43,431 nucleotides of DNA from Psychrobacillus psychrodurans (GTDB lineage Bacteria; Bacillota; Bacilli; Bacillales_A; Planococcaceae). Of the stretch, positions 26,107 through 34,270 are shown in pieces. The stretch spans positions 1 through 43,431 of the forward strand of contig FOUN01000021.1 in the NCBI GenBank assembly GCA_900114885.1, written 5' to 3'. The position numbers and the translations under genes were made by a program. The notes beneath the pieces were generated by a model. That model saw only the letters and a program-made list of their open reading frames with translations. It made no database searches and was not told the DNA's origin. Within the stretch, counting starts at the first letter, position 1. The number at the start of each line of letters is the position of its first letter.

Positions 26107-26667
26107 ATGATTTCAGTAAATGATTTTAAAACAGGCTTAACAATACTAGTTGATGGGGTACTATACAGAGTATTGGATTTCCAACATGTTAAACCTGGTA
26201 AAGGCGCAGCATTCGTACGCTCTAAATTGAGAAATTTACGTAACGGTTCAGTAAATGAAAAAACTTTCCGTGCTGGAGAAAAAGTAGAAAAAGCACAAAT
26301 TGATAACCGTAAAATGCAATATCTATATGCTAGTGGAGATCAACATGTATTTATGGATACAGATTCTTACGAACAAATCGAATTAGGTGAAAACCAAATT
26401 GAATACGAACTAAAATTCTTACGCGAGAATATGGAAATACATGTAATTCAATTCCAAGGAGAAACATTGGGAGTAGAATTACCAAAAACGGTTATTCTTG
26501 AGGTAACAGAAACAGAGCCAGGTATCAAAGGAGATACTTCAGGTGGCGGTTCTAAAACTGCTAGTCTTGAAACTGGTTTAGTAGTAACGGTTCCATTGTT
26601 TATAAATGTTGGTGATAAACTAATCATCAATACAGATGAAGGCTCATACGTATCAAGAGCTCAATAA
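26107..26667 (+). CDS. efp: elongation factor P
   Basis: 186 residues, usual EF-P length with three beta-barrel domains. It relieves ribosome stalling at polyproline stretches. The tip loop is [12 protein letters not shown], with K32 as the residue modified in Bacillus-type EF-P (5-aminopentanol in B. subtilis). The C-terminal signature [20 protein letters not shown] is intact. RBS TTGGAGGG. It forms an operon with yqhT, whose dipeptidase cuts Xaa-Pro bonds, a natural partner. Confidence 0.96.
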   Translation: MISVNDFKTGLTILVDGVLYRVLDFQHVKPGKGAAFVRSKLRNLRNGSVNEKTFRAGEKVEKAQIDNRKMQYLYASGDQHVFMDTDSYEQIELGENQIEYELKFLRENMEIHVIQFQGETLGVELPKTVILEVTETEPGIKGDTSGGGSKTASLETGLVVTVPLFINVGDKLIINTDEGSYVSRAQ

Positions 26668-26686
26668 TTTAATGTATACAATGTAG

Positions 26687-26713
26687 AGTCTCACATTTGT
26701 GAGGCTTTTTTTT
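26687..26713 (+). terminator. intrinsic terminator after efp
   Basis: AGTCTCACA / TGTGAGGCT stem followed by eight Ts. Confidence 0.85.
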
Positions 26714-26815
26714 AACGAAGAATTACTTAGAAGTCCTAGTATTTAAAAGAATAATATCTATAAGAGAGGGACGTTTTCGCTGCAATCAAAATATGTAGTA
26801 GTTAAAACCGCCATG

Positions 26816-26932
26816 GAAACTTACGATCGCCCAGGACACTGGTGTATGCACCCTCGCCCGGCAGTCATCCGCCCTTGAAACGCTCAAAGCTCGGGAAACT
26901 AGTGTAACCACCCTAGCTCCCAGCGATTTGCC
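26816..26932. repeat. GC-rich tandem repeat, two diverged units of about 56-58 bp
   Basis: Unit 1 (26816-26873) and unit 2 (26877-26932) both begin GAAAC, then share ACT-GTGTA--CACCCT-GC-C and end AT--GCC. Each unit is preceded by GCC plus three bases (GCCATG, GCCCTT), and a weak third unit may follow (GCCTGATGAAC). The period of 61 bases is not a multiple of three, so a coding repeat is unlikely. Composition is much more GC-rich than the flanks. It may be a structured RNA or a mobile remnant. Confidence 0.6.
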
Positions 26933-27027
26933 TGATGAACTGCTATATCCACCTGATTCCGATTTAGGAAAGGCTTGTCGATCTATAGCCCACCAGAAAC
27001 GAATTAAAAGTGGTTTAGTACTTTCTT

Positions 27028-27056
27028 TCATAATCCATCTAAATCCATCATATGTT
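27028..27056 (+). promoter_or_regulatory. candidate sigma-E promoter for the short spoIIIA operon
   Basis: TCATAAT (27028-27034), 14-base spacer, CATATGTT (27049-27056), compared with the sigma-E pattern kmATATT-N13/15-CATACAAT. It sits 25 bases before the spoIIIAC start. In B. subtilis the spoIIIA operon is under sigma-E control from upstream of spoIIIAA. Confidence 0.4.
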
Positions 27057-27080
27057 GTTTGTATGGAAGGGGGAGGCATT

Positions 27081-27290
27081 GTGGAACTTCACGATGTACT
27101 TCGAGTTGCGGGTATTGGTTTATTAATAGCAATACTTCACTTGTTTTTTGAATCCACTGGTAAAAAGGAGTTTGCATTTTTTCTGTTTTTCGTTGGTTAT
27201 ATATATATGACAATTGAATTATTGCGACTGTTGAAACTATTTTTTTACGAAATATCTACATTTTTAGAATGGCTTATGATGACGAGTTAG
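27081..27290 (+). CDS. spoIIIAC: stage III sporulation protein AC
   Basis: 69 residues: two transmembrane helices (about 10-25 and 33-55) around ESTGKKEFAFF, matching SpoIIIAC (FQIAGVGI...GKKEYA in B. subtilis). It is part of the mother-cell SpoIIIA channel that links the two cells across the septum and supports late forespore gene expression. The GTG at 27081 is preceded by AAGGGGGAGG. First intact spoIIIA gene here, since spoIIIAA and spoIIIAB are not found. Confidence 0.9.
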   Translation: MELHDVLRVAGIGLLIAILHLFFESTGKKEFAFFLFFVGYIYMTIELLRLLKLFFYEISTFLEWLMMTS

Positions 27291-27293
27291 CTA

Positions 27294-27677
27294 ATGGTCA
27301 TTTACATTACAATTATTCTAGCATTTGTTTTGCTGCAATTAGTAAAAGAAACATACCCTCGCATTCATTCAATTGTATATACGATTTACATTTTTCTCTT
27401 TTTAACTTATATATTCACGGTACTTATCATTCCTTATGTCTCCCAGTACATCTCCGTCATTCCAGCAAATCTACTACCAGTCTTTAAACTACTTTTATTT
27501 TCAGTCGTATTATTATTTCTTTCACAGATCATCGAAGAACTTTTTTTGGACTATGAATATACAAGCCTTGCCTCGCTATTCACTTTTACGACAAAAGCTA
27601 TTTTGCTCATTGTCTGGCTAAATCATATGCAGCAATTCTACGACAAGTTTTTATCAATTTTGGGACTACTCTCTTGA
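27294..27677 (+). CDS. spoIIIAD: stage III sporulation protein AD
   Basis: 127 residues, close to the family length (about 130). Four hydrophobic helices (about 2-18, 28-48, 58-80, 92-112). It is a membrane component of the SpoIIIA complex, related to SpoIIIAC in its second half (LFLDYEYTSLASLFTFTTKA). ATG start three bases after the spoIIIAC stop, so they are one transcript. No obvious defect. Confidence 0.85.
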   Translation: MVIYITIILAFVLLQLVKETYPRIHSIVYTIYIFLFLTYIFTVLIIPYVSQYISVIPANLLPVFKLLLFSVVLLFLSQIIEELFLDYEYTSLASLFTFTTKAILLIVWLNHMQQFYDKFLSILGLLS

Positions 27678-27691
27678 AGGAATGAACAGCA

Positions 27692-28603
27692 ATGGAAGAA
27701 ATACTATTGTCTTTACTGCAGCCTATAAAAGAGGTAGCACAAACATTTTCGTACATTCTATTATTTGGATTTGTCTTTATATGTCTAGAGTGGTTTATTC
27801 CGTCGAGTAAAAGATTGTTTAAATTATTATTTATGCTCATAGTATGCATCTACTGTTTGGAACCCGCTATTCGAGCATTAGAAATGATACAGGCTATGAC
27901 GAGTGAACTAGTTACTCTCTTCCTTGGTATATATCCCATTTTAACACTCGGGATTGCTGCTTCAGGAGGAGCATTTCTAATTACATCATGGAATCCAGCT
28001 GTTATGTTATTTGCTTCCTTCACTACAGTATTAGCTGGGAAAATTTTAATACCTGCCATTATGGCTGCTTTTATATTTGACTTAATAAGTAGAATTCATC
28101 CTCCTACTTCATTTTCCAAAATGTCTGATCTCATCCGTTTAACTTTAATAGGATCTACTTCTATTATTCTTCTCTTATATAGTATTTTCATGTCAGTGAA
28201 CGGTGTGATTACGTGGTCAGTAAGTGGGACCGTTAATGAGACTGTAAAGCGGTTAATTCAAAATAATATTCCGTTTGTCGGATCTTTATTGACGGAAAGT
28301 ATTAGTACGATGAAGAACTTTTCCTCTTCTGCTTCAGTTATAACTGGAAACGCAGTTATTCTATCTGTGCTAATGTTGGTATCTATTCCAACCATACAAA
28401 CAATTCTTATTGCTTTTTTATACCGTTTACTAGGTGCTATTTTAGAGCCTTTTGTTGACGGCAATATAAGTGGACTACTAGATGATATTGGTAAGACGCT
28501 GTTCGTACTTTCTATAATTTCAGTGCTAATTGCGTTTACGTTTTTCTTTACAATTATTTTAACGATGTTATTTGCAAAACTATTAATAAGTGGGAAAGGA
28601 TAG
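27692..28603 (+). CDS. spoIIIAE: stage III sporulation protein AE, N-terminally short
   Basis: 303 residues against about 400 in B. subtilis. The polytopic core is intact (six or more helices; TLGIAASGGAFL, NIPFVGSLLTESI and ILEPFVDGNISGLL match AE landmarks PLLLALLASSGGAV, NFIPVLGRMFTDA and ILQPLGGGPVI). The signal peptide and the roughly 100-residue extracellular N-terminal part are missing; the protein begins where the first core helix begins. The ATG at 27692 follows AAGGAATGA. SpoIIIAE is the integral membrane core of the SpoIIIA complex. Confidence 0.85.
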   Translation: MEEILLSLLQPIKEVAQTFSYILLFGFVFICLEWFIPSSKRLFKLLFMLIVCIYCLEPAIRALEMIQAMTSELVTLFLGIYPILTLGIAASGGAFLITSWNPAVMLFASFTTVLAGKILIPAIMAAFIFDLISRIHPPTSFSKMSDLIRLTLIGSTSIILLLYSIFMSVNGVITWSVSGTVNETVKRLIQNNIPFVGSLLTESISTMKNFSSSASVITGNAVILSVLMLVSIPTIQTILIAFLYRLLGAILEPFVDGNISGLLDDIGKTLFVLSIISVLIAFTFFFTIILTMLFAKLLISGKG

Positions 28604-28608
28604 TAACC

Positions 28609-28758
28609 ATCGTTACGACACTTCTCTTAGGTATTTTAATGATTGTTCTAATTGGAGAGTTAATCTCTATATTATTGGAGCATACCGATAAAGAAAGGAA
28701 CGGATTTCTTGTGAAAATTGCAATTATCTATTGGATTCTTTCCTTTCTCTTCATATAA
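28609..28758 (+). CDS. spoIIIAF: very short SpoIIIAF-like protein with non-standard start
   Basis: The frame ending at 28758 encodes two hydrophobic helices (TTLLLGILMIVLIGELISIL and FLVKIAIIYWILSFLFI) around EHTDKERNG, the plan of the SpoIIIAF N-terminus, but ends after about 49 residues; B. subtilis SpoIIIAF has about 206, including a ring-building-like soluble domain. No ATG/GTG/TTG precedes the first helix in frame. ATC at 28609 lies eight bases after GGGAAAGGA and is the best candidate; ATG at 28639 would remove much of helix 1. Either a minimal AF or a decayed gene. Confidence 0.5.
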   Translation: MVTTLLLGILMIVLIGELISILLEHTDKERNGFLVKIAIIYWILSFLFI

Positions 28759-28813
28759 ACAGGTTGTCTTGCATAAAGTATTGTAACCATCATGAAAAGA
28801 AGGGTGATTCACA

Positions 28814-29242
28814 ATTTCATTCAAACAAAAACCCACTTTTCGTTTTGTTGTCATTTGTATAGCTGTTCTTTTCATTAGTCTACTTTTTTCTGACCTACTT
28901 ACTCGTGATGAAGGGAGCAATATTGAAACCGAAGTTCCAGCCTATCAAGACTCAGAAAATCTAATATCTATTTTAGAAAAGATTAATGGGGTAGGTAAGG
29001 TTGCAGTTTATTTTCATTACGATGTTAGTTCTGAAAACACTTCGGAAAGTGATGATCTTTCATTATTCCAGTGGACAAGTGACAGTAAAAAGGACAAAGA
29101 GGAATTGATTGGAATACTAGTAGTTGCGGAAGGGGCGAACGATAAACGTATACAAAATAGTTTAATAAAGACACTTTCATCTGTACTGCAAATATCTCCA
29201 CATCGAATTGTGATAGAAGAAATGGAATTGGAGGATAAATAA
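28814..29242 (+). CDS. spoIIIAG: SpoIIIAG-like protein, short, ATT start suspected
   Basis: The open frame after the stop at 28805 encodes one transmembrane helix (RFVVICIAVLFISLLFS) and a soluble domain with AG features: SENLISILEKINGVGKVAVYF, ELIGILVVAEGANDKRIQNSLIKTL and SPHRIVIEE (compare GVLVVAQGVDN, VPSHRVAV in B. subtilis). About 142 residues against about 229. No ATG/GTG/TTG precedes the helix; ATT at 28814 lies nine bases after AGAAGGGTGA. An ATG at 28792 in another frame would need a frameshift. SpoIIIAG forms the mother-cell ring of the SpoIIIA-SpoIIQ channel. Confidence 0.65.
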   Translation: MSFKQKPTFRFVVICIAVLFISLLFSDLLTRDEGSNIETEVPAYQDSENLISILEKINGVGKVAVYFHYDVSSENTSESDDLSLFQWTSDSKKDKEELIGILVVAEGANDKRIQNSLIKTLSSVLQISPHRIVIEEMELEDK

Positions 29243-29243
29243 T

Positions 29244-29774
29244 ATGAATAGAAAAAGATCTGTATGGTTTTTAACATTATTTAGTTTAGTAGCAGTAGTG
29301 ACGGTTTTCTATGTATCGGATCGACCATCTCCATTCGATGGGATTCAACTATTTTCCGATGATACGTTAGATGAGGTAGGGTTAGTAGAAACTTCGTCGA
29401 CAAATGAAGAATCATTTGTTTCTAAAAGTAATGCATTTGAAGAAATGAGAATGGAAGTAACTGAAAAACGCAGTCAACTTCGTGATCAATTAACTACAAA
29501 AGTAGGTTCCAATGAATTTACTGCGGAACAAAAAGACGAGGCATATAACCAAATTGAGGAACTAGTTAAAATTGATTCCACTGAAGCGATGCTGGAATTA
29601 ATCATCAAGTCATTAGGTTATGATGACGCATTAGTTCGTATAGAAGAAAGTGATGTTTTTATAGATGTTGTATCAAATGAACAATCGACTAAAAAAGCAT
29701 CAGAAATTATTTATCAGGTTAAACGTGAGTGGCCAGAAGCTTATAATGTTGAAGTAAGTTTTGATGGTCAGTAA
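29244..29774 (+). CDS. spoIIIAH: stage III sporulation protein AH
   Basis: 176 residues (about 218 in B. subtilis). N-terminal transmembrane helix (about 6-24), a variable linker, then the YscJ-like ring domain (about 65-176) with SNEFTAEQKDEAYNQIEELVKIDSTEAMLE-type helices and DVFIDVVSNEQ...KASEIIYQV. In the family this domain binds SpoIIQ from the forespore across the intermembrane space. The ATG at 29244 lies right behind the spoIIIAG stop with TTGGAGGA upstream. Intact and well conserved, so the locus is likely still used. Confidence 0.92.
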   Translation: MNRKRSVWFLTLFSLVAVVTVFYVSDRPSPFDGIQLFSDDTLDEVGLVETSSTNEESFVSKSNAFEEMRMEVTEKRSQLRDQLTTKVGSNEFTAEQKDEAYNQIEELVKIDSTEAMLELIIKSLGYDDALVRIEESDVFIDVVSNEQSTKKASEIIYQVKREWPEAYNVEVSFDGQ

Positions 29775-29817
29775 TCTATAAAAAGATTAAAATACTTAGT
29801 ATATAGTAATTTAGAAG

Positions 29818-29846
29818 AGTGCCTGAATAGGCGCTTTTTTTTTTTA
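29818..29846 (+). terminator. intrinsic terminator after the spoIIIA operon
   Basis: AG-GCCT / AGGC-CT hairpin with a short loop followed by a run of about twelve Ts. Confidence 0.85.
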
Positions 29847-30414
29847 GTATATAAAATAGTAAGTGAGCACTAGTTTCATGATCCTTAAAGGATGAATGAC
29901 CGAGCCCATATTCATTTGCAGTGAACCTTCCGCTTTTCATTAGTAGTACTCAATAATATATTTTACATAGCAATTGATGTTATAAGAAGCAGGGACATCT
30001 CATCCGTAAATTCCGTTAGGCAATTGTTAAACGTAGTTAACTCACTAAACAAAAAGTAATTTAAACTATTGAGATAAGGAGTAATTTCATTTTAAGAGTA
30101 TTGGACGACAAAGATCTAGTTGGAGTCCAGCTGACAGACAAAAGACATAAGTTACCGAGAAAAGATAGACCAGTCTTGACCATACTTATTAAGAGCTTCT
30201 AAAAATCAATGAGAATAATATAACGAACAGTACTCATTCCGAAGCCTAATGAAAAGCTTAAAAACAGTTTTTGAACTATAAAGACGAAGCTTCTTTTTGT
30301 CCGGTTTTATTTATTATTTCAGAATAATTAACCCTATCTATTTCAAATTTGCAGGAAAACGTCTAAAATAGAAAATGGAGCAATTAATAATGTAGATTAA
30401 AGGGGAATAGCTAA
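29847..30414. other. long gene-free tract before accB
   Basis: About 570 bases without a supported ORF. It holds a copy of dispersed repeat family 2 (30103-30292). The rest is AT-rich. No clear promoter hexamers at standard spacing were found for accB, and no FapR-like operator was recognised. Confidence 0.6.
30103..30292 (+). repeat. dispersed repeat family 2, copy 2
   Basis: Shares GGACGACAAAGA, TTACCGAGAAAAGATAGA (30152-30169) and CAGTTTTTGAACTATAAAGA (from 30265) with the copy at 18160-18325, with near-identical spacing of the last two. It carries about 18 extra bases between the first two landmarks. Function unknown. Confidence 0.55.
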
Positions 30415-30912
30415 ATGAAGATTCAAGAAATAAGAGAAATTATTAAACTAGTCGATCAGTCGTCATTAGATGAATTTTTATACGAATCAGAAGGTACAAA
30501 AATTAAACTGAAAAAAAATGCAAAAGGTACTGTAAATTCTACTAGTGAAACATTTGATAGTTCATCAATTGTAGAACAACCAAAACAAGTAGAGGTAAAA
30601 GCCCCTATCGTTCAAGAAATACCAAAAGAACCTGTTGTAGTAGAAACTGCCGAAGATGTAGCGGATAGCTCATTACATACCATTATTTCACCAATGGTTG
30701 GTACGTTTTATCAATCCTCTTCTCCAGATGCAGCTGCATACGTTGAAGTTGGTACGAAAGTATCGTCTGATTCTATTGTCTGCATCGTAGAAGCAATGAA
30801 GCTGTTCAATGAAATTGAAGCGGAAATTGATGGAGAAGTAGTAGAGATTCTTGTGAAAGACGGACAACTAGTTGAATATGGTCAACCTCTGTTCCTCGTT
30901 AAAGGAAACTAA
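30415..30912 (+). CDS. accB: biotin carboxyl carrier protein of acetyl-CoA carboxylase
   Basis: 165 residues. Biotin carrier for the first step of fatty-acid synthesis. The N-terminal helix region ([17 protein letters not shown]) is followed by a Pro/Val/Glu-rich linker (about 50-85) and a C-terminal biotinyl domain with EAMKL; the biotinylated lysine is K129. [16 protein letters not shown] marks the characteristic thumb. RBS AAAGGGG. Operon with accC (16-base gap) and yqhY. Confidence 0.95.
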   Translation: MKIQEIREIIKLVDQSSLDEFLYESEGTKIKLKKNAKGTVNSTSETFDSSSIVEQPKQVEVKAPIVQEIPKEPVVVETAEDVADSSLHTIISPMVGTFYQSSSPDAAAYVEVGTKVSSDSIVCIVEAMKLFNEIEAEIDGEVVEILVKDGQLVEYGQPLFLVKGN

Positions 30913-30928
30913 GAAAGGAGCAAGGATG

Positions 30929-32278
30929 ATGAAAAAAGTACTAATTGCGAATCGCGGAGAAATAGCTGTCCGTATAATACGTGCATGTAAAGAATTAGAT
31001 ATTGAAACTGTTGCTGTGTATTCAGAAGCAGATCGTGAAGCACTTCATGTTCAAATTGCTGATGAAGCTTACTGTATTGGTCCGAGACTTTCAAAGGATT
31101 CCTATTTAAACTTCTCGAATATTATAACTGTAGCAAAACTAACTGGCTGTGAGGGAATTCATCCTGGTTATGGATTCCTAGCAGAGAATGCCGAGTTTGC
31201 TGAGCTATGTGAAGAGTGTGATATTAAATTTATCGGACCAACTTCTTCTGCTATTAAAAGTATGGGGATTAAAGATGTTGCTAAAGAAACAATGCAAAAA
31301 GCAGGAGTTCCAACAGTGCCAGGATCTAAAGGCATTGTAGAAACCGATGAGGATGCTTTGAAGGTTGCGAATGAAATTGGTTTTCCAGTAATTATTAAAG
31401 CTACTGCTGGTGGCGGTGGTAAAGGAATCCGTGTAGCTAAAGATGAAGAAGATCTCCTAAAAGGAATTAAAATAACTCAAAAAGAAGCGGCAGCAGCATT
31501 TGGCAACCCTGGCGTTTACTTAGAGAAATATATTGAAGTATTCCGTCACGTAGAAATTCAAGTGTTAGCTGATGGCCACGGAAACGCGGTCCACTTAGGA
31601 GAGCGCGATTGTACTGTTCAGCGTCGTATGCAAAAGCTAGTGGAAGAAGCACCATCGCCAGCATTGTCCGAAGAGCTTCGCGCTGAAATGGGAGAAGCTG
31701 CTGTGAAGGCAGCGCTTGCTGTTGGTTATGAGAGTGCAGGTACAGTAGAATTTATCTTTGATCATATTGAACAAAAATTCTACTTTATGGAAATGAACAC
31801 ACGTATTCAAGTGGAGCATCCTGTCACAGAAATGATTACAGGTGTAGATTTGATCAAACAAATGCTTTTAGTTGCAGCTGGTGAAAAATTGCCTTTCGAA
31901 CAAAAAGATATTAAACTTAATGGATGGTCAATTGAATGTCGTATTAATGCAGAGAACCCTGCGAAAAACTTTATGCCTTCTCCAGGACTAGTTGAGTTTT
32001 ATTTACCTCCAGGTGGGTTAGGAGTTCGAGTAGATTCAGCTGTATACCCAGGTTATACGATACCACCATTCTATGATTCGATGGTTGCTAAGCTTATAGT
32101 ACATGCTGCAACTCGAGAAGAAGCAATCGCTAAAATGAAACGTGCACTAAGCGAATTTGCTGTTGAAGGGGTCGAAACTACGATTGGATTTCATTCGAAG
32201 CTCATGAATCATGAAGTATTTGTGTCAGGGGATTTTGACACGAAATTCTTAGAAAAATATGATGTAATGAATTCATAA
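30929..32278 (+). CDS. accC: biotin carboxylase subunit of acetyl-CoA carboxylase
   Basis: 449 residues. It carboxylates the biotin on AccB using ATP and bicarbonate. Biotin carboxylase N-terminal domain ([18 protein letters not shown]), ATP-grasp with the glycine-rich loop [11 protein letters not shown] (about 159-169), [15 protein letters not shown] catalytic region, and the C-terminal domain are all present. The ATG at 30929 has AAGAAAGGAG at eight bases; an ATG at 30926 is a less well spaced option. It acts in the same complex as accB upstream; accA/accD are not in this window. Confidence 0.95.
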   Translation: MKKVLIANRGEIAVRIIRACKELDIETVAVYSEADREALHVQIADEAYCIGPRLSKDSYLNFSNIITVAKLTGCEGIHPGYGFLAENAEFAELCEECDIKFIGPTSSAIKSMGIKDVAKETMQKAGVPTVPGSKGIVETDEDALKVANEIGFPVIIKATAGGGGKGIRVAKDEEDLLKGIKITQKEAAAAFGNPGVYLEKYIEVFRHVEIQVLADGHGNAVHLGERDCTVQRRMQKLVEEAPSPALSEELRAEMGEAAVKAALAVGYESAGTVEFIFDHIEQKFYFMEMNTRIQVEHPVTEMITGVDLIKQMLLVAAGEKLPFEQKDIKLNGWSIECRINAENPAKNFMPSPGLVEFYLPPGGLGVRVDSAVYPGYTIPPFYDSMVAKLIVHAATREEAIAKMKRALSEFAVEGVETTIGFHSKLMNHEVFVSGDFDTKFLEKYDVMNS

Positions 32279-32293
32279 TAAGGAGTGAAGGAT

Positions 32294-32686
32294 ATGACAG
32301 AAACTACTGAACAAAAATATGTTCAAATGACTCCTGAAGGAAAAGAGTATTTAGGGACAATAGAAATTGCTCCCGAAGTAATTACAGTAATTGCTGGAAT
32401 TGCTACAAATGAAGTAGAAGGTATAGCTGGTACACGAGGAAACTTTGCAGCAGGAGTAGTAGAACGCTTAGGGAAAAAAGTACATGGCAAGGGGATTAAA
32501 ACGGAGATAAACAATGAAGGATTATTTATCGACGTATATTGCCTTGTGAAATATGGCTCATCTGTTCCTATCGTTGCAAGAGAAGTCCAATCCCAAATTC
32601 GCCAATCAATCGAGAATATGACGAGTTTGACACCTAAAGAAGTGAATGTACATATAACAGGTGTTCAATTCGATACAGTAGAATAA
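32294..32686 (+). CDS. yqhY: Asp23/Gls24 family protein YqhY
   Basis: 130 residues, Asp23 family. It has the usual IEIAPEVITVIAGIATNEVEGIAG opening and the C-terminal VNVHITGVQFD. These are abundant cytosolic or membrane-associated small proteins; in B. subtilis YqhY is linked to acetyl-CoA carboxylase control and loss of it selects acc mutations. The ATG at 32294 lies seven bases after AAGGAGTG; the GTG at 32285 sits inside that site. Third gene of accB-accC-yqhY, followed by a terminator. Confidence 0.92.
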   Translation: MTETTEQKYVQMTPEGKEYLGTIEIAPEVITVIAGIATNEVEGIAGTRGNFAAGVVERLGKKVHGKGIKTEINNEGLFIDVYCLVKYGSSVPIVAREVQSQIRQSIENMTSLTPKEVNVHITGVQFDTVE

Positions 32687-32691
32687 AAGAG

Positions 32692-32728
32692 AAAGAGCTA
32701 TCCGTTAGATGGCTCTTTCTTTTTTTTG
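32692..32728 (+). terminator. intrinsic terminator after yqhY
   Basis: AAAGAGC-TATC / GAT-GCTCTTT stem followed by TTTTTTTT. Confidence 0.88.
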
Positions 32729-32802
32729 CCTTTCTAATACACATACTACAAAAAAATATGCTATGATTGTCTAGATAGTTACATTTAAAGGAGAACTAAA
32801 TA

Positions 32803-33177
32803 ATGAAACGAAGACAAGCGAGAGAATTAGCATTACAAGCATTATTTCAATTAGACAATCATGAAATTTCCATAGAAGAAGCTATTGGACATGTTACGGA
32901 AGAAAAAGATTCCTTCCTAACTCAAGTAGTGTCTGGAGTCGTGAATCACAAAGAGGAAATAGATGCTTCTTTAACAGATAAACTAGAAAACTGGTCGCTT
33001 TCCAGACTTCCGAAAATTGAACGTACAGTGCTAAGAATAGCAGTATTTGAGTTACTATACACTGAAGAAACACCAGCAAAAGTTGTAATTAATGAAGCAC
33101 TAGAAATTTGTAAAGTATTTGGAGACGAGAAATCAAGTCGTTTCGTAAATGGTGTTTTATCTAAATACGCAGAGTAA
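32803..33177 (+). CDS. nusB: transcription antitermination factor NusB
   Basis: 124 residues, all-helical. It binds boxA RNA with NusE (S10) for rRNA antitermination. The N-terminus MKRRQARELALQALFQLD and the C-terminal blocks LPKIERTVLRIAVFELLY and VVINEALEICKVFGDEKSSRFVNGVL are classic NusB. RBS AAAGGAG; ATG start. It is followed by folD after 30 bases, the order found in B. subtilis (yqhZ/nusB-folD). Confidence 0.95.
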   Translation: MKRRQARELALQALFQLDNHEISIEEAIGHVTEEKDSFLTQVVSGVVNHKEEIDASLTDKLENWSLSRLPKIERTVLRIAVFELLYTEETPAKVVINEALEICKVFGDEKSSRFVNGVLSKYAE

Positions 33178-33207
33178 TAATCTACATTGACTTAAGGAGC
33201 GTTTGAA

Positions 33208-34065
33208 GTGTCTACTAATAAAATTGATGGAAAACAAATTGCAGGATTAGTTACAGAAAAAGTGAAAGAACGTGTTGAAAACCTAAAATCTAAAGATATC
33301 GTTCCAGGACTAGCGGTTGTTTTAGTAGGGAGCAATCCAGCATCACAAACTTATGTAAACAATAAAGCAAAGACATGTGAACGTTTAGGCATGTATTCCG
33401 TATTAATTGAGCTAGACGAAAATATTTCTGAATCGGAGCTTCTTAAAAATGTAGAGGCACTTAACCAAGATGATAAAATTCATGGTATTTTAGTTCAATT
33501 ACCATTGCCTTCACAAATTGATGAAGACCGAGTAATAGCAGCTATTTCTCCATTAAAAGACGTGGATGGTTTCCACCCAGAAAATGTTGGGAAAATGATG
33601 ATTGGCCAACAATCTTTCCTTCCTTGTACACCTTTTGGCGTGATGAAATTACTTGAATATAGTGATGTAGAAATTGCAGGAAAACATGCTGTTATTATTG
33701 GTCGAAGCAATATTGTTGGTAAACCGATGGGGCAATTATTATTACAAAAAGATGCGACAGTTACCTACTGTCATTCTAGAACAAAAGATTTACATTCATT
33801 TACTAAGCAAGCTGATATTTTAGTTGTAGCAACTGGTCGAACTAAAATGATTGATGCTAGTTATATTAAAGAAGGTGCAGTTGTTATTGATGTAGGCATC
33901 AACCGTGACGAGAACAATAAGCTTTGCGGAGATGTAGATTTTGATTCCGCACAGGAGGTAGCTTCGCTGATTACTCCAGTACCTGGTGGTGTAGGTCCAA
34001 TGACAATCGCGATGCTTATGGAAAATACTTGTTTAGCAGCTGAAAATATATTAACTAATAAATAA
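33208..34065 (+). CDS. folD: methylene-THF dehydrogenase / methenyl-THF cyclohydrolase
   Basis: 285 residues, bifunctional cytosolic folate enzyme (5,10-methylene-THF to 10-formyl-THF). Catalytic Y49 and K53 in [21 protein letters not shown] (94-105), [14 protein letters not shown], the Rossmann segment [13 protein letters not shown] and [14 protein letters not shown] are all intact. GTG start with TTAAGGAGCG. It uses the methylene-THF produced by the glycine cleavage system. A weak hairpin (34072-34099) follows. Confidence 0.96.
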   Translation: MSTNKIDGKQIAGLVTEKVKERVENLKSKDIVPGLAVVLVGSNPASQTYVNNKAKTCERLGMYSVLIELDENISESELLKNVEALNQDDKIHGILVQLPLPSQIDEDRVIAAISPLKDVDGFHPENVGKMMIGQQSFLPCTPFGVMKLLEYSDVEIAGKHAVIIGRSNIVGKPMGQLLLQKDATVTYCHSRTKDLHSFTKQADILVVATGRTKMIDASYIKEGAVVIDVGINRDENNKLCGDVDFDSAQEVASLITPVPGGVGPMTIAMLMENTCLAAENILTNK

Positions 34066-34071
34066 TTGGTG

Positions 34072-34099
34072 AGCTGTTTTTCTATGAAAGACAGCTTTT
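34072..34099 (+). terminator. weak terminator-like hairpin after folD
   Basis: AGCTGT / ACAGCT stem, 13-base loop, then only TTTTA. A weak terminator at best. Confidence 0.4.
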
Positions 34100-34145
34100 A
34101 CCATGAAGGATAAACCTACTTTTTTATGTAATCCGTTAACGCTAC

Positions 34146-34270
34146 TGATTTCCGTTACATGTGGACGCTTTCCATGGGCGAGGCCGAGCCTCCTCGGTAG
34201 CTACGCTCCCTGCGGGGTCTCGACTTTCTCGCTTATCCCGCTGGAGTCGCCACATTTCACTCCAATCAAT
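34146..34270 (-). repeat. dispersed GC-rich repeat, inverted module
   Basis: Reads GTGGACGCTTTCC...GAGCCTCCTCGG...CTGCGGGGTCTCG...CCGCTGGAGTCGCC and ends CACTCCAATCAAT: the reverse complement of the direct modules. It is the left arm of a composite unit with the direct module at 34432-34556. Confidence 0.7.

Larger units (their letters stand above)
26714..27080. other. tract in place of spoIIIAA-spoIIIAB
   Basis: About 367 bases between efp and spoIIIAC, where B. subtilis has spoIIIAA and spoIIIAB. No frame on either strand gives a sequence resembling the SpoIIIAA ATPase or the SpoIIIAB membrane protein. ORFs on both strands (26928 on plus, 27079 on minus) are low-complexity with no family resemblance. 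The middle is GC-rich and holds tandem repeats (26816-26932). A sigma-E-like promoter lies at 27028-27056. Confidence 0.7.

Noticed and set aside
26786-27079. Minus-strand ORF of 97 residues opposite the GC-rich repeat
   Set aside because: It has no ribosome site, no recognisable domain, and its Arg/Ser-rich middle is explained by the GC-rich tandem repeat, whose 61-base period breaks the frame relation.
29847-30414. Search for a FapR operator or T-box before accB
   Set aside because: No palindrome like the FapR site and no T-box bulge or specifier pattern was seen.
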